A stretch of DNA of 64,000 nucleotides from JAAXHH01 sp965225915 (GTDB taxonomy: Bacteria; JAAXHH01), in NCBI GenBank assembly GCA_965225915.1, contig OZ245326.1, forward strand, positions 2,914,001 to 2,978,000. Direction: 5' to 3'. The notes beneath the pieces were generated by a model, which saw only the letters and a program-made list of their open reading frames with translations, was not told the DNA's origin and made no database searches. The position numbers and the translations under genes were made by a program. This document shows positions 35,669 to 44,251 of this stretch, piece after piece (the stretch's first letter is position 1; every line of letters begins with the position of its first letter).

Positions 35669-36070
35669 TTAGAACGGTTTCGCCCGCTGAACCAGTTGCA
35701 GCGGCGCGCCTTCCGGGTCGCGGAAGAAAAGAAGTACGTTCTCCCCTGACCTGGCGGGCGGACCTTCCAGTTTCACCCCTTTCGCTTCCAGGGCGGCGAC
35801 GGCTTCGTCCATGTCATCCACGTTGAAGGCGAGATGAACGTGCGCGGTACTGATGTCGGCGAGTTGCGTGTCGTCTCCCTCGGGCATGGCAATGATCTCG
35901 ATGAGACCTGTGCCGGCGGGGTCCCGTATGAAGTAGAAGTTGGCGTCGCGCCCCGGGTTGTTGAACTTGAGCGCGATTTCAAAGCCCAGCACGTCGCAGT
36001 ACCACTGCGCCGCGGCATCCGTGTCGCGATAGGCCACGGCCACGTGTTCAAGTGAACGGATATTTACCAC
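35669..36070 (-). CDS. VOC-superfamily (glyoxalase-like) protein
   Basis: The 133-residue protein has the paired beta-alpha-beta-beta-beta modules of glyoxalase I-like proteins: LEHVAVAYRDTDAAAQWYCDVLGFEIA, GLIEIIAMPEG, AHVHLAFNVDDMDEAVAALEAKGVK and FFRDPEGAPLQLVQR. Three metal ligands (His, Glu, His) are in place, but the fourth, usually Glu in PxxExxE/Q at the end, is Gln (PLQLVQ). Glyoxalase I activity should therefore not be assumed. It begins 20 bp after the stop of the RNase II-type gene and could be co-transcribed with it. Confidence 0.88.
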   Translation of the reverse strand: MVNIRSLEHVAVAYRDTDAAAQWYCDVLGFEIALKFNNPGRDANFYFIRDPAGTGLIEIIAMPEGDDTQLADISTAHVHLAFNVDDMDEAVAALEAKGVKLEGPPARSGENVLLFFRDPEGAPLQLVQRAKPF

Positions 36071-36088
36071 GGTAAAACTCCTTCCTGT

Positions 36089-38068
36089 TCAGGAATGACC
36101 TGCAATCTGCCGCAATCTCAGGGTACCCGACCACGGGTCGATTACGATGGGACTCAACGCGATTTCTTCACCGGGTGAAGGTCTTCCCTCCACCTTGACA
36201 GCCATACGCGATCCGAAATCCGGAAATTCGACGAGCACGTCCCGTTCGCGGGCTTCGAGGACGATCGCTCTGATGTGGACGTCCTTCTGTTTCTCCAGGT
36301 ACTTGAGAAGCCAGTACCATTCCCGGCGTGACTGGATTTTGTTTAGAATCCTGCTGCGTTCGAGGGCGGACAATTCGTCCATCATTTCATCGGCGTCATA
36401 GACCGGGAGCTCATCCGTAAGACCCGCCCGCAACTGACGCTGAAGGACCAGGTCGGCGTAGCGTCGGATGGGCGAAGTAATCTGACAGTAAGTGTCTACG
36501 CCAAGCGTCGCGTGCGGCCTGGACTTCAGGCTCAATTCGAGGGGCTTCATTCTTCTCAATATCAAAAAACGCCAGACCGCGTCGTGGATTGCCTGTTCCA
36601 CGTCCCCGAACTCGGACTCGGTCTGTGTACGGTAAATCGCGGGAATACCGCGATCTCTCAGGTGTGCCGCCGCGGTCCTGTTGGTGAGGATCATCAGTTC
36701 CGACACGATGTGCTCGGATCGCGTGGAGGTGTCTCGAAGCATGATTCCGATACGTTTCTGTTCATCGACCTTGATCGAGACCACGCTGCGTTCCAGTTCG
36801 ACCGCGCCTTGATCGATGCGCCGCTGGTAGAAAATGTCCACGGCCAGGTTGAGGATCTGCAGTATGTCGGCGTAAGGTTTTTCGATCGTCCCCAGCAGTC
36901 GGTTCGCTTCGTCGTAGGACAAACGGGCCCGGTTGACAATAACGGAGGGCACGATCCGGGTTTCCACCAGTTCGAAGTCGGCGGACAGCGAAAAGAAGAA
37001 ACTGATGGCACAACGCCTTTCGCCCTCGAGCAGCGCGCAGTGGCCTTTGGACAGCGTGGAAGGCAGCATGGGAATGTGGCGGTCGGGAAAATAGAGAGAC
37101 GTCATCCTTTCACGGGCCGCGAGATCCAGGGCCGAATTCCTGGGTATGAGGGCCGCTACGTCGGCAATATGCACGCCGATCCGGTAACCTCCCGGTATCC
37201 GCTCCGCCGATAGGGCGTCGTCGATATCCTGTGTGGACGCGTCATCTATCGACAGGATCGGCAATCCGGTCAAGTCTTCCCGATCTTCTTCCGACGTTCG
37301 ACAGGACGCGGCGTAATCGAGTACCTCCTCGGAGAAATCGGTCGGTATCTCGTAACGCAGCAGATCGAGGTGTTGGTCTTCGTCCCAGATCCCTTTGCGG
37401 ACCATGCAATCGAAAACGGATTGTTGCGGGTCGCCTGCCAAAACCGCCGGCGTTTCCTTCAGCAGGGTCCGCACCTGGTCGATTTCGGCGTATTCGTCGC
37501 CCTGAATGGCGTATTGTTGCAGATGCCACAGGCAGCGTTTCTGGCGATTCGTCAAGGATTCACTGTCCTGCCGCGCATCATCCGCAAGCCAGCGGTCGAA
37601 ATCGTCCCGCTCGACTTCCACGGTCCGCTGTCGAGCCTGTTTTTCGATGAAGTTCCTGACCTGGTCGGACGAGCGGGAAACGAACCCGTTGTCCCGTTCG
37701 GAGAAGTAAAGACACTGGCGACTCAGATGTAACTGCATGGCCGCCTGCTGTTCTGGCGAGCCGGGCTTCCCCCAGTACAGTTCGCCGATGTCTTCCGCAG
37801 TATAAATAGTGGGATCATCCTTCAGAACCTCCCATACTTCCTCGAGGTCAAAGGATTCGGCCTGCTCCTCGATGTTCCGCCGGACTTCCGACATTTCTGA
37901 CAGATCGCCGACGTTGATGTCGGTATAGCGAACGATCGGTTCCGACGAGATGTCCATCACACGGTTGGCGGAGGTCGCCACCTTGATTTTTTTCCGGGTA
38001 ACCGCCTGCAGCATACCGATGTGAATGTCCCCCCGATGACGGAAAATGACTAGATTGCCAATCTGCAC
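36089..38068 (-). CDS. RNase II/RNB-domain exoribonuclease
   Basis: The ~659-residue protein has the RNB catalytic core with all four acidic residues in LSIDDASTQDIDDALS. It also has GVHIADVAALI, RMTSLYFPDRHIPMLP, SELMILTNRTAA and YCQITSPIRRYADLVLQRQL. The N-terminal part (~1-250) is not the usual cold-shock pair but resembles the plastid/cyanobacterial RNase II arrangement (by eye). GTG 38068 is chosen because GGAAAGG lies just upstream and the beta domain starts there (VQIGNLVIFRHRGD). A TTG at 38155 is in frame but has no such site. The role would be 3'-5' RNA degradation or maturation. Confidence 0.9.
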   Translation of the reverse strand: MQIGNLVIFRHRGDIHIGMLQAVTRKKIKVATSANRVMDISSEPIVRYTDINVGDLSEMSEVRRNIEEQAESFDLEEVWEVLKDDPTIYTAEDIGELYWGKPGSPEQQAAMQLHLSRQCLYFSERDNGFVSRSSDQVRNFIEKQARQRTVEVERDDFDRWLADDARQDSESLTNRQKRCLWHLQQYAIQGDEYAEIDQVRTLLKETPAVLAGDPQQSVFDCMVRKGIWDEDQHLDLLRYEIPTDFSEEVLDYAASCRTSEEDREDLTGLPILSIDDASTQDIDDALSAERIPGGYRIGVHIADVAALIPRNSALDLAARERMTSLYFPDRHIPMLPSTLSKGHCALLEGERRCAISFFFSLSADFELVETRIVPSVIVNRARLSYDEANRLLGTIEKPYADILQILNLAVDIFYQRRIDQGAVELERSVVSIKVDEQKRIGIMLRDTSTRSEHIVSELMILTNRTAAAHLRDRGIPAIYRTQTESEFGDVEQAIHDAVWRFLILRRMKPLELSLKSRPHATLGVDTYCQITSPIRRYADLVLQRQLRAGLTDELPVYDADEMMDELSALERSRILNKIQSRREWYWLLKYLEKQKDVHIRAIVLEARERDVLVEFPDFGSRMAVKVEGRPSPGEEIALSPIVIDPWSGTLRLRQIAGHS

Positions 38069-38276
38069 CGATTGCCCTTTCCGATACGGAAGAGTCCGTG
38101 TGAACGCGCGGGGATTCGATCCATCTATCCTGTGTTTCGACCGGGTCCAAGTCAAGGGAATTCACGGATGCAGGGTATGGGTTGACTTCGTCCCAATGTT
38201 GGGATATCATGCGATAGATTCAGTAACGATAGGAGATGACGCAGGCGATGGTGCAGGCGATTCGAAAGGAACGAAG

Positions 38277-38915
38277 ATGATTTTCGAACAGGTTCAGAAC
38301 GGGGGCGACCGGAATTTCGGCTACCTGGTGGCCGATGAGAAAACCAGGAAGGCGGCGGCCGTAGACCCTTCCTACAGGCCCGAATATTACATACAGCGCG
38401 CGGATGAACTGGAGGTGGAACTGTCGTATGTCATCTGCACGCATTCACATCACGACCACGTGAACGGCAACGACCATCTCATCGAAGAACTGGGCATCGA
38501 CGTGGTGATGTACAAGGACGCGGAGTATTTCTACGATATCGAAGTGTCTGACGGCGAGGTATTCAAGCTGGGCGGACTCGAACTGGACATCATGCACACG
38601 CCCGGTCATTGCGAGGACGGCATGTGTCTCCTGGTGGAAGACAAACTGATTACCGGTGACACGCTCTTCGTGGGCAAGGTGGGCGGCACGTCCACAGAGG
38701 AAGAAGCGATGAAGGAATTCGACAGTCTACAGCGCCTGATGAAACTGGACGATGAAATCGGAGTTTTCCCGGGCCATGACTTCGGAGTGAAACCTTCGTC
38801 AACCATCGGCTTCGAGAGAAACAACAATCCCTTTATCCTTCAGGCCACGTTTGCGGACTTCCTGCATCTGAAGGTAAACTGGCTCGCGTACAAAATGGAG
38901 CACGGGATTCCCTAG
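38277..38915 (+). CDS. Metallo-beta-lactamase-fold hydrolase (glyoxalase II/persulfide dioxygenase-like)
   Basis: The 212-residue protein has the metal motif THSHHDHVNG, MHTPGHCEDG, LITGDTLFVGKVGG (bridging Asp) and VFPGHDFG (C-terminal His). This is the order of glyoxalase II and related thioester or persulfide hydrolases. It is shorter than typical glyoxalase II (about 250) because the C-terminal substrate helix domain is reduced. ATG 38277 follows AAAGGA at good spacing; the frame is open upstream without homology. It diverges from the RNB gene. Confidence 0.9.
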   Translation: MIFEQVQNGGDRNFGYLVADEKTRKAAAVDPSYRPEYYIQRADELEVELSYVICTHSHHDHVNGNDHLIEELGIDVVMYKDAEYFYDIEVSDGEVFKLGGLELDIMHTPGHCEDGMCLLVEDKLITGDTLFVGKVGGTSTEEEAMKEFDSLQRLMKLDDEIGVFPGHDFGVKPSSTIGFERNNNPFILQATFADFLHLKVNWLAYKMEHGIP

Positions 38916-38933
38916 GTTGCCGCACTATCGAGG

Positions 38934-40166
38934 TCATCGAATCCGTTCCAGGCCTTCCGCTACCTTCTGCACAGCGCCGGCCACATCGTCGATATCTTCG
39001 TCGGTGTAGTTCTCATTGAAATGCAGCGTGACGAGTTCCCCAAGCAGTTTCCGGGTCTGGGGGCACAGGTCTTCGGCGCGCTCGAACGTTCTTTCGGTAT
39101 ACGGGCTGCGAAAGGGGAAACCCGAAGTTCCGTAGGTCTGGTGATCCGCCAGGGCCGCCGAGCACTGGAAGATGGGTTCGCCGATGTATCCCGCGCCCGC
39201 TCCGATCCCCTCGGCGACAAGCGCTTGCGCGAACTGTTCGGCGGAAAACGCCGTAACGCGCATCGGATAAATCCAGTAACTGTGCCTGGCGCCCGGAGTC
39301 ACAGGTGCGGGGACGACGCCGTCGATATGCCCAATCCCATCGGACAGCCGGCTTCCGAGCCGGTTTCTGGATTCAACGACCGCGGCAAGTTTTTGCAATT
39401 GCGCCAGTCCGACCGCAGAATGGAGCTCCGTGATGCGGTAATTCATGCCCAGCGGTCCATACATGCGGGGTCCCTGCCTTTCCCGGTCATAGTTTTTGTC
39501 CGCGAACAAACGCATATAGCGGCCCAGGGCGTCGTCGTTCGTGATGGTCATGCCGCCGTCTCCCGTGGTCATATGCTTGGACTGCTGGAAACTGAAGCAT
39601 CCGATGTCCCCGATGGTCCCGAGCAGACGACCCCGGTAACTCGTCAGGTGAGCCTGGCAGCAGTCCTCGATCAGGGGTATTCCCTTCCGATTTGAAATCT
39701 CCGTCAAGGCCTCCATCCGGCAGGCGTTGCCGAACAGGTGAATGGCGATGATCGCCCGAGTCCGGGGCGTGATCTGTCTTTCGACGTCACCTGGATCTAC
39801 CGTCAGGGTCTCGATATCGGTATCCGCGAAGACCGGCACGGCGTTCTGGTACAGAATGGGGATGATCGTACCCAGGTCGGTGATCGCGCTCGTGATGATT
39901 TCGTCCCCCGGGTCCGGGTTTATGGCGCCTATGGCGACATGCAGGGCCGCCGTTCCCGAGGTAGACCCGACGGCGTGCTTGGCGCCGTAGGTCTCGGCAA
40001 AGCGATTTTCGAATGCGGGGGTCAGTTCGCCGCCCCACCGAAAGAGGTTCTGGGACCGCAGCGCCTTCGATACGAGTCGTATTTCCTCGTCACCGTAGGG
40101 GGTCCTGGACGGGAAAGGGCGGGACTCGGTGTCCCGGTAGGGTTTTCCGCCGCGCAGGGCTAACAT
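38934..40166 (-). CDS. DegT/DnrJ/EryC1/StrS-family sugar aminotransferase
   Basis: The 410-residue PLP enzyme has AVGSTSGTAALHVAIGAI (phosphate loop), GDEIITSAITDLGTI, EDCCQAHLTSYRGRLLGTIGDIGCFSFQQSKHMTTGDGG (Asp and the Schiff-base Lys in QSKHMTTG) and MNYRITELHSAVGLAQL. The family makes amino-sugars for surface polysaccharides or antibiotics. No sugar-nucleotide genes are adjacent, so the substrate is open. GGAG precedes the ATG. It converges with the metallo-hydrolase gene, 18 bp apart. Confidence 0.92.
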   Translation of the reverse strand: MLALRGGKPYRDTESRPFPSRTPYGDEEIRLVSKALRSQNLFRWGGELTPAFENRFAETYGAKHAVGSTSGTAALHVAIGAINPDPGDEIITSAITDLGTIIPILYQNAVPVFADTDIETLTVDPGDVERQITPRTRAIIAIHLFGNACRMEALTEISNRKGIPLIEDCCQAHLTSYRGRLLGTIGDIGCFSFQQSKHMTTGDGGMTITNDDALGRYMRLFADKNYDRERQGPRMYGPLGMNYRITELHSAVGLAQLQKLAAVVESRNRLGSRLSDGIGHIDGVVPAPVTPGARHSYWIYPMRVTAFSAEQFAQALVAEGIGAGAGYIGEPIFQCSAALADHQTYGTSGFPFRSPYTERTFERAEDLCPQTRKLLGELVTLHFNENYTDEDIDDVAGAVQKVAEGLERIR

Positions 40167-40251
40167 GGAGGTACTCCGTGGCGATCGCTAGTACCGCTGC
40201 CGTAAAGCGAGATTATCGAAGAAGCAGGTCTATCCCCACCGGAACTGAGGC

Positions 40252-40767
40252 CTACAAGTCCACCCGGTACCGGCACTTCCACTTCGTGTCCCACCGGTAG
40301 AGCGGATCGCCGGGGGGGATCGGGACGGTCTCCACCAGCTTCGAACCGATGATTTCGCAGGTTCTCCTGGACGCCGTATTCTCCGGATTGCAGGTGATCC
40401 ACAGGGGGTTGATACCGTGTGCCCGGACGAGAGCAAGGATGAGAAGACAGCTGCGCGCGGCTAACCGTCGGCCGCGATAGGGCGAATCCACGGAGTAACC
40501 TATATGACCCGCGTACTTCTCGATGTGTTCCGTGCTGCCAATGCGCAGGGACAGCCTTCCCATCACGGTGCCGTGACGGCCCTGCGGTACCATGTCGAAG
40601 ATGTACTCGGGAACGATGCCCCGCCGCGAATCGCCCCGCAGAGTCCTGCGGAGCATCAACTGCAGATCACCGTCCACGAGTACGCCCGGATCGCGAAATC
40701 GAAACGGATCGCCTTCGACCTTGAATCGGTCTCTGAGGCTGGCAATCAATAGACTGATGTTTCTCAT
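40252..40767 (-). CDS. GNAT-family N-acetyltransferase
   Basis: The 171-residue protein has a GNAT core with the acyl-CoA binding region GHIGYSVDSPYRGRRLAARSCLLILALVRAHG (R/Q-x-x-G-x-A-like loop as YRGRRLA). It continues with PLWITCNPENTASRRTCEIIGSKLVETV, the usual CNPEN-A-S-R segment of ribosomal-protein/amino-acid acetyltransferases. The acceptor is unknown. It lies on the same strand as ahcY, 71 bp downstream, with a stable hairpin in between. Confidence 0.87.
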   Translation of the reverse strand: MRNISLLIASLRDRFKVEGDPFRFRDPGVLVDGDLQLMLRRTLRGDSRRGIVPEYIFDMVPQGRHGTVMGRLSLRIGSTEHIEKYAGHIGYSVDSPYRGRRLAARSCLLILALVRAHGINPLWITCNPENTASRRTCEIIGSKLVETVPIPPGDPLYRWDTKWKCRYRVDL

Positions 40768-40783
40768 CGGGACATGGAGGAAG

Positions 40784-40812
40784 TCCCTCGCGCCGTGATT
40801 GGCGCGAAGGGA
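40784..40812 (-). other. Stable hairpin between ahcY and the GNAT gene
   Basis: Arms TCCCTCGCGCC and GGCGCGAAGGGA pair over 11 bp with one bulged A and a 6-nt loop. There is no T run on the minus strand, so it is not a standard intrinsic terminator. It may stabilise the ahcY 3' end or attenuate read-through into the acetyltransferase gene. Confidence 0.6.
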
Positions 40813-40838
40813 ATCCGACTACGCGTACCCGACCCCCG

Positions 40839-42281
40839 TCAATATCGATAGTGATCGGGTTTGTAGGGCCCTTCGATGGGGACACCGATGTAATCCGCCT
40901 GGTTCCGGGACAACCGGGTCAGCGTCACGCCGAGCTTGAGCAGGTGGAGCCTGGCCACCTCTTCATCCAGGTGTTTCGGCAGGGTCGTTACGCCGGTCTT
41001 GTGGTCATGGATCCGCAGGTCGATCTGCGCAAGCACCTGGTTGGTAAATGAACTGGACATGACGAATGAAGGGTGGCCCGTTGCGCATCCCAGGTTGACC
41101 AGTCTGCCTTCGGCGAGCAGGTAGATGGCACGGCCGTCGGGAAAGAGGTACTTGTCCACCTGCGGCTTGATGTTCTGTCTCACGATGCCGGGGTATTCAT
41201 TCAGCGCGTCCACCTGTATTTCGTTGTCGAAATGGCCGATGTTGCTGACAATGGCCTGGTCCTTCATGTTTTCCATGTGTTCGATGCGTATGATGTCCCG
41301 GTTTCCGGTCGTCGTAACGAAGATCTGGCCCTGGTCCAGCGCGTCTTCGATGGTCGTCACTTCATAACCTTCCATCGCGGCTTGAAGCGCGCAGATGGGA
41401 TCGATCTCGGTGATCACCACGCGGGCGCCGAATCCCCGCATCGACTGGGCGCATCCCTTGCCTACGTCTCCGTATCCGCAGATGACCACGGTTTTTCCGG
41501 CGACCATGACGTCCAGGGCGCGCTTGAGTCCATCCGCAAGCGATTCGCGGCAGCCGTAGAGGTTGTCGAACTTCGACTTGGTCACCGAATCGTTGACATT
41601 GATGGCTGGAAACAGGAGCCTGCCTTCCTGCATCATCTGGTACAGCCTGTGGACTCCGGTAGTCGTCTCTTCAGAAACACCCCGTATGTTAGCGCTCATT
41701 TCATGCCAGAAATTCGGGTTTCTGTCCAACTGCCGCCTGAGTACTTCGTTGATGATTTGCAGTTCCCGGTTTTCGGTCGGTTCGTCCAGGATGGAAGGGT
41801 CGTCTTCGGCTTCCACGCCCCGGTGTATGAGCAACGTGGCATCGCCGCCGTCGTCCACGATCTGCGTAGGTCCGGTTTCGCCGTCATAGCTTAGCGCCTG
41901 CAACGTGCAAGCCCAGTACTCTTCCAGGCTTTCACCCTTCCAGGCGAAGACGGGAATGCCGTCGTCCGCGATGGCCGCCGCCGCGTGGTCCTGGGTCGAG
42001 AAGATGTTGCAGGAGGCCCATCGCACGTCCGCGCCCAGGGACTTGAGCGTATGGATGAGTACGGCGGTTTGAATCGTCATGTGAAGAGATCCCATGATGC
42101 GCGCGCCTTTGAACGGCTGTTCACGGGCGTATTTCTCGCGGACGGCCATCAGCCCGGGCATCTCCTGCTCGGCGATGGAGATTTCACGGTGACCCAGTTC
42201 CGCCTCGGACAGATCGGCCACTTTGTAAGGCAGGTCGGAATAGTCAGGCAACTCGATGGTGATTGGCAATTCCTGCGCCAT
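40839..42281 (-). CDS. ahcY: Adenosylhomocysteinase (S-adenosylhomocysteine hydrolase)
   Basis: The enzyme splits S-adenosylhomocysteine into adenosine and homocysteine, recycling the product of methyl transfer. The 480-residue protein shows EMPGLMAVREKYA, GSLHMTIQTAVLIHTL, SCNIFSTQDHAAAAI, NVNDSVTKSKFDNLYGCRESL and the NAD-binding loop VVICGYGDVGKGCAQ. The C-terminus ends in KPDHYRY, with the conserved Lys and Tyr that contact NAD of the neighbouring subunit. The ATG at 42281 follows AAGGAG; the frame extends upstream without homology. A promoter and a small hairpin are visible in the leader. Confidence 0.98.
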   Translation of the reverse strand: MAQELPITIELPDYSDLPYKVADLSEAELGHREISIAEQEMPGLMAVREKYAREQPFKGARIMGSLHMTIQTAVLIHTLKSLGADVRWASCNIFSTQDHAAAAIADDGIPVFAWKGESLEEYWACTLQALSYDGETGPTQIVDDGGDATLLIHRGVEAEDDPSILDEPTENRELQIINEVLRRQLDRNPNFWHEMSANIRGVSEETTTGVHRLYQMMQEGRLLFPAINVNDSVTKSKFDNLYGCRESLADGLKRALDVMVAGKTVVICGYGDVGKGCAQSMRGFGARVVITEIDPICALQAAMEGYEVTTIEDALDQGQIFVTTTGNRDIIRIEHMENMKDQAIVSNIGHFDNEIQVDALNEYPGIVRQNIKPQVDKYLFPDGRAIYLLAEGRLVNLGCATGHPSFVMSSSFTNQVLAQIDLRIHDHKTGVTTLPKHLDEEVARLHLLKLGVTLTRLSRNQADYIGVPIEGPYKPDHYRY

Positions 42282-42324
42282 GTCTGGTGCTCCTTGGGGC
42301 TGTAAACGGTCGACGGGATAACAA

Positions 42325-42344
42325 AGTCGGTCAATAAACCGACT
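42325..42344 (-). promoter_or_regulatory. Small perfect inverted repeat at the ahcY transcription start
   Basis: AGTCGGT and ACCGACT pair perfectly over 7 bp with a 6-nt loop. It covers the expected transcription start, 5-24 bp past the -10 box. It could be an operator or a 5'-end hairpin. I compared it by memory with SAH and SAM riboswitches and see neither consensus. Confidence 0.45.
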
Positions 42345-42348
42345 CCCT

Positions 42349-42377
42349 ATTATATGTCGTAGCAGCCTTGAACGCAA
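42349..42377 (-). promoter_or_regulatory. Predicted sigma70-type promoter of ahcY
   Basis: On the minus strand TTGCGT (42372-42377) and a perfect TATAAT (42349-42354) are 17 bp apart. The start codon is about 60 bp downstream of the expected start point. Confidence 0.65.
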
Positions 42378-42568
42378 CATCCTCTTTGTCGACCGACGAC
42401 CCCTTTCGAATAATCACAGGAGGGGGAGAACAAGGCCTTCCTCCATGATGATCGGCTCAGAAATCGCTTGATATCGGCCCCGGGGATTCTTATAGTCTGC
42501 CTAGTCTGTCACAATCACAACAGAACCGCGCAAAGACCACGAAACGAAAACGGACGCGGGAGGATTTC

Positions 42569-42835
42569 ATGATCGATCAGGCTTTGCTGGACATATTGGC
42601 CTGCCCGGAAACAAAAGAAGAAGTTCGTCTCGCGCCTGATTCCGTCGTCGAAGCCGTCAATGAAATGATCAAGGCCGGTATACTCGTCAACCGGGGCGGC
42701 GAGAAGGTGACGGAAACCATCGACGGTGGATTGATTCGGGCCGACGGAAAGTACCTCTACCCCATCAGGGAAGAAATCCCCATCATGTTGATCGACGAAG
42801 CGATTCCCCTTTCCGATGAGGTGAATTCATCCTGA
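42569..42835 (+). CDS. Trm112/UPF0434-like small protein
   Basis: The 88-residue protein has the Trm112 frame: LLDILACPETKEEVRL at the N-terminus and GGLIRADGKYLYPIREEIPIMLIDEAIPL at the C-terminus. Zinc-binding members have CPxC; here only the first Cys is present (CPET), so a structural zinc is unlikely. An insertion of about 20 residues (VEAVNEMIKAGILVNRGGEKV) sits between the two conserved parts. A GGAGG site precedes the ATG. Homologues act as activators of methyltransferases. It starts about 290 bp from ahcY, divergently, and 60 bp before the transporter gene. Confidence 0.85.
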   Translation: MIDQALLDILACPETKEEVRLAPDSVVEAVNEMIKAGILVNRGGEKVTETIDGGLIRADGKYLYPIREEIPIMLIDEAIPLSDEVNSS

Positions 42836-42895
42836 CCGGTCCGCCACGGCGCCGAACCGGCCGATTCCCTTTCCAACCCGTACAAGCGATCCCGA

Positions 42896-44251
42896 ATGTC
42901 CCGTGACTACGACCCCTATGCACTGCTTCCCGAGCATGTCAGGAACCCCCCTGCCGACCGGTGGTCGACGATCAGGCAACTCGGACCGGGACTGCTGCTG
43001 ACCGGATCCATCGTGGGTTCGGGAGAGCTCATCGCCACCACACGCCTGGGCGCCGAAGTCGGTTTCGTAGTGCTCTGGCTGATCCTGCTGAGCTGCGCCG
43101 TCAAGGTGCCCGTGCAGAGCGAACTCGGGCGGCACGCCATTGCCACGGGGCAGACGACTTTTGTGGCCTTCAACCGCGTGCCCGGACCGAGGTTGAGGGT
43201 CTCGTGGCTCGTCTGGGGAAGCCTGTTCCTCCTGTTCTGGAGTACCATGCAGGTAGGCGGCATACTGGGTATGATGAGCCTGTCGCTGGATTTGATCTTT
43301 CCGGTCACAGATCACGTGGTATGGATGGTCGTCATCACCATCGTGGGCATGTGCCTGGGATTGGTAGGGCAGTACCTTACCCTGGAAAGGATCACGACGG
43401 TACTGGTAGTCTTTTTTACCTTCACCACGCTGGCTAGCGCGCTGCTTCTCTTCTGGACGCCCTATGCCGTAACTCCTGACTTACTCCTCGACGGATTGCG
43501 GTTCTCCCTCCCTTCGGACGGCGCGGTAACGGCCTTCGCCGTCTTTGGCATCACCGGCGTCGGCGCTTCCGAACTCCTGCTCTATCCGTACTGGTGCATC
43601 GAAAAGGGTTATGCCCGGGCGACGGGCCCCCGCGAAGACAGTGCGTCCTGGCGAAAACGGGCAAAGGGTTGGATCGGCGTGATGAAGAAGGACGTTTGGC
43701 TCTGCATGGTGATCTACACCCTCGCGACGCTGGCCTTCTTCTTCCTCGGAGCGGCGGTCCTTCACGTGCAGAACCAGATCCCCGAGGGTTTTGGAGCGGT
43801 CCAGATCCTGTCCGGCATGTACACGGAAACGTTAGGTGGATGGGCGTTCTACCTGTTCGGCGTCGGGGCGTTCGTGGTGCTGTTTTCCACGTACTTCGTG
43901 ACCATCGTAGGCCAGTCGCGCATGCTGGCGGATGCCCTCTCGGTGCTCGGCATCGTCACTTATATGCGGCCGAAAGACCGCCAGCGCGTTGTCCGGATCG
44001 TCGGGCTTCTCCTGCCGCTGGTATACGCGGTGCTCTACCTTGTCTGGTCGGCACCGGTCATGATGGTCATCATCGGTGGACTGATGCAGACGGTACTGCT
44101 GCCGGCCATCGGATGGGCGGCATTATATTTCAGCAGGACTACGGCCAGGGAGGCGGGCGTCCCGCCGTCCAGACCCCTACTCTATTCACTGGCCGTCGCC
44201 ACGCTCGTTATGGCCGTTTTCGCCGTTTACGCCGTGTGGGTGAGGTTTTAA
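42896..44251 (+). CDS. Nramp-related membrane transporter without canonical metal-site motifs
   Basis: The 451-residue protein has about eleven hydrophobic segments in an Nramp-like order, starting LGPGLLLTGSIVGSGELIATTRLGAEVGF. In true Nramp metal transporters TM1 carries DPGN and TM6 carries MPH. Here TM1 reads GSIVGSGE (residues 37-44), and the TM6 region (about residue 218 on) reads GITGVGASELLLYPYW. Both metal-binding motifs are thus missing, so Mn2+/Fe2+ transport should not be assumed. Glu44 and Glu near 226 could replace the ligands (inference). Its stop overlaps the convergent hydantoinase gene by 4 bp. Confidence 0.82.
   Translation: MSRDYDPYALLPEHVRNPPADRWSTIRQLGPGLLLTGSIVGSGELIATTRLGAEVGFVVLWLILLSCAVKVPVQSELGRHAIATGQTTFVAFNRVPGPRLRVSWLVWGSLFLLFWSTMQVGGILGMMSLSLDLIFPVTDHVVWMVVITIVGMCLGLVGQYLTLERITTVLVVFFTFTTLASALLLFWTPYAVTPDLLLDGLRFSLPSDGAVTAFAVFGITGVGASELLLYPYWCIEKGYARATGPREDSASWRKRAKGWIGVMKKDVWLCMVIYTLATLAFFFLGAAVLHVQNQIPEGFGAVQILSGMYTETLGGWAFYLFGVGAFVVLFSTYFVTIVGQSRMLADALSVLGIVTYMRPKDRQRVVRIVGLLLPLVYAVLYLVWSAPVMMVIIGGLMQTVLLPAIGWAALYFSRTTAREAGVPPSRPLLYSLAVATLVMAVFAVYAVWVRF

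Noticed and set aside
40784..40812. Intrinsic terminator after ahcY.
   Set aside because: The stem is strong but no T run follows on the minus strand, so it is listed only as a hairpin.
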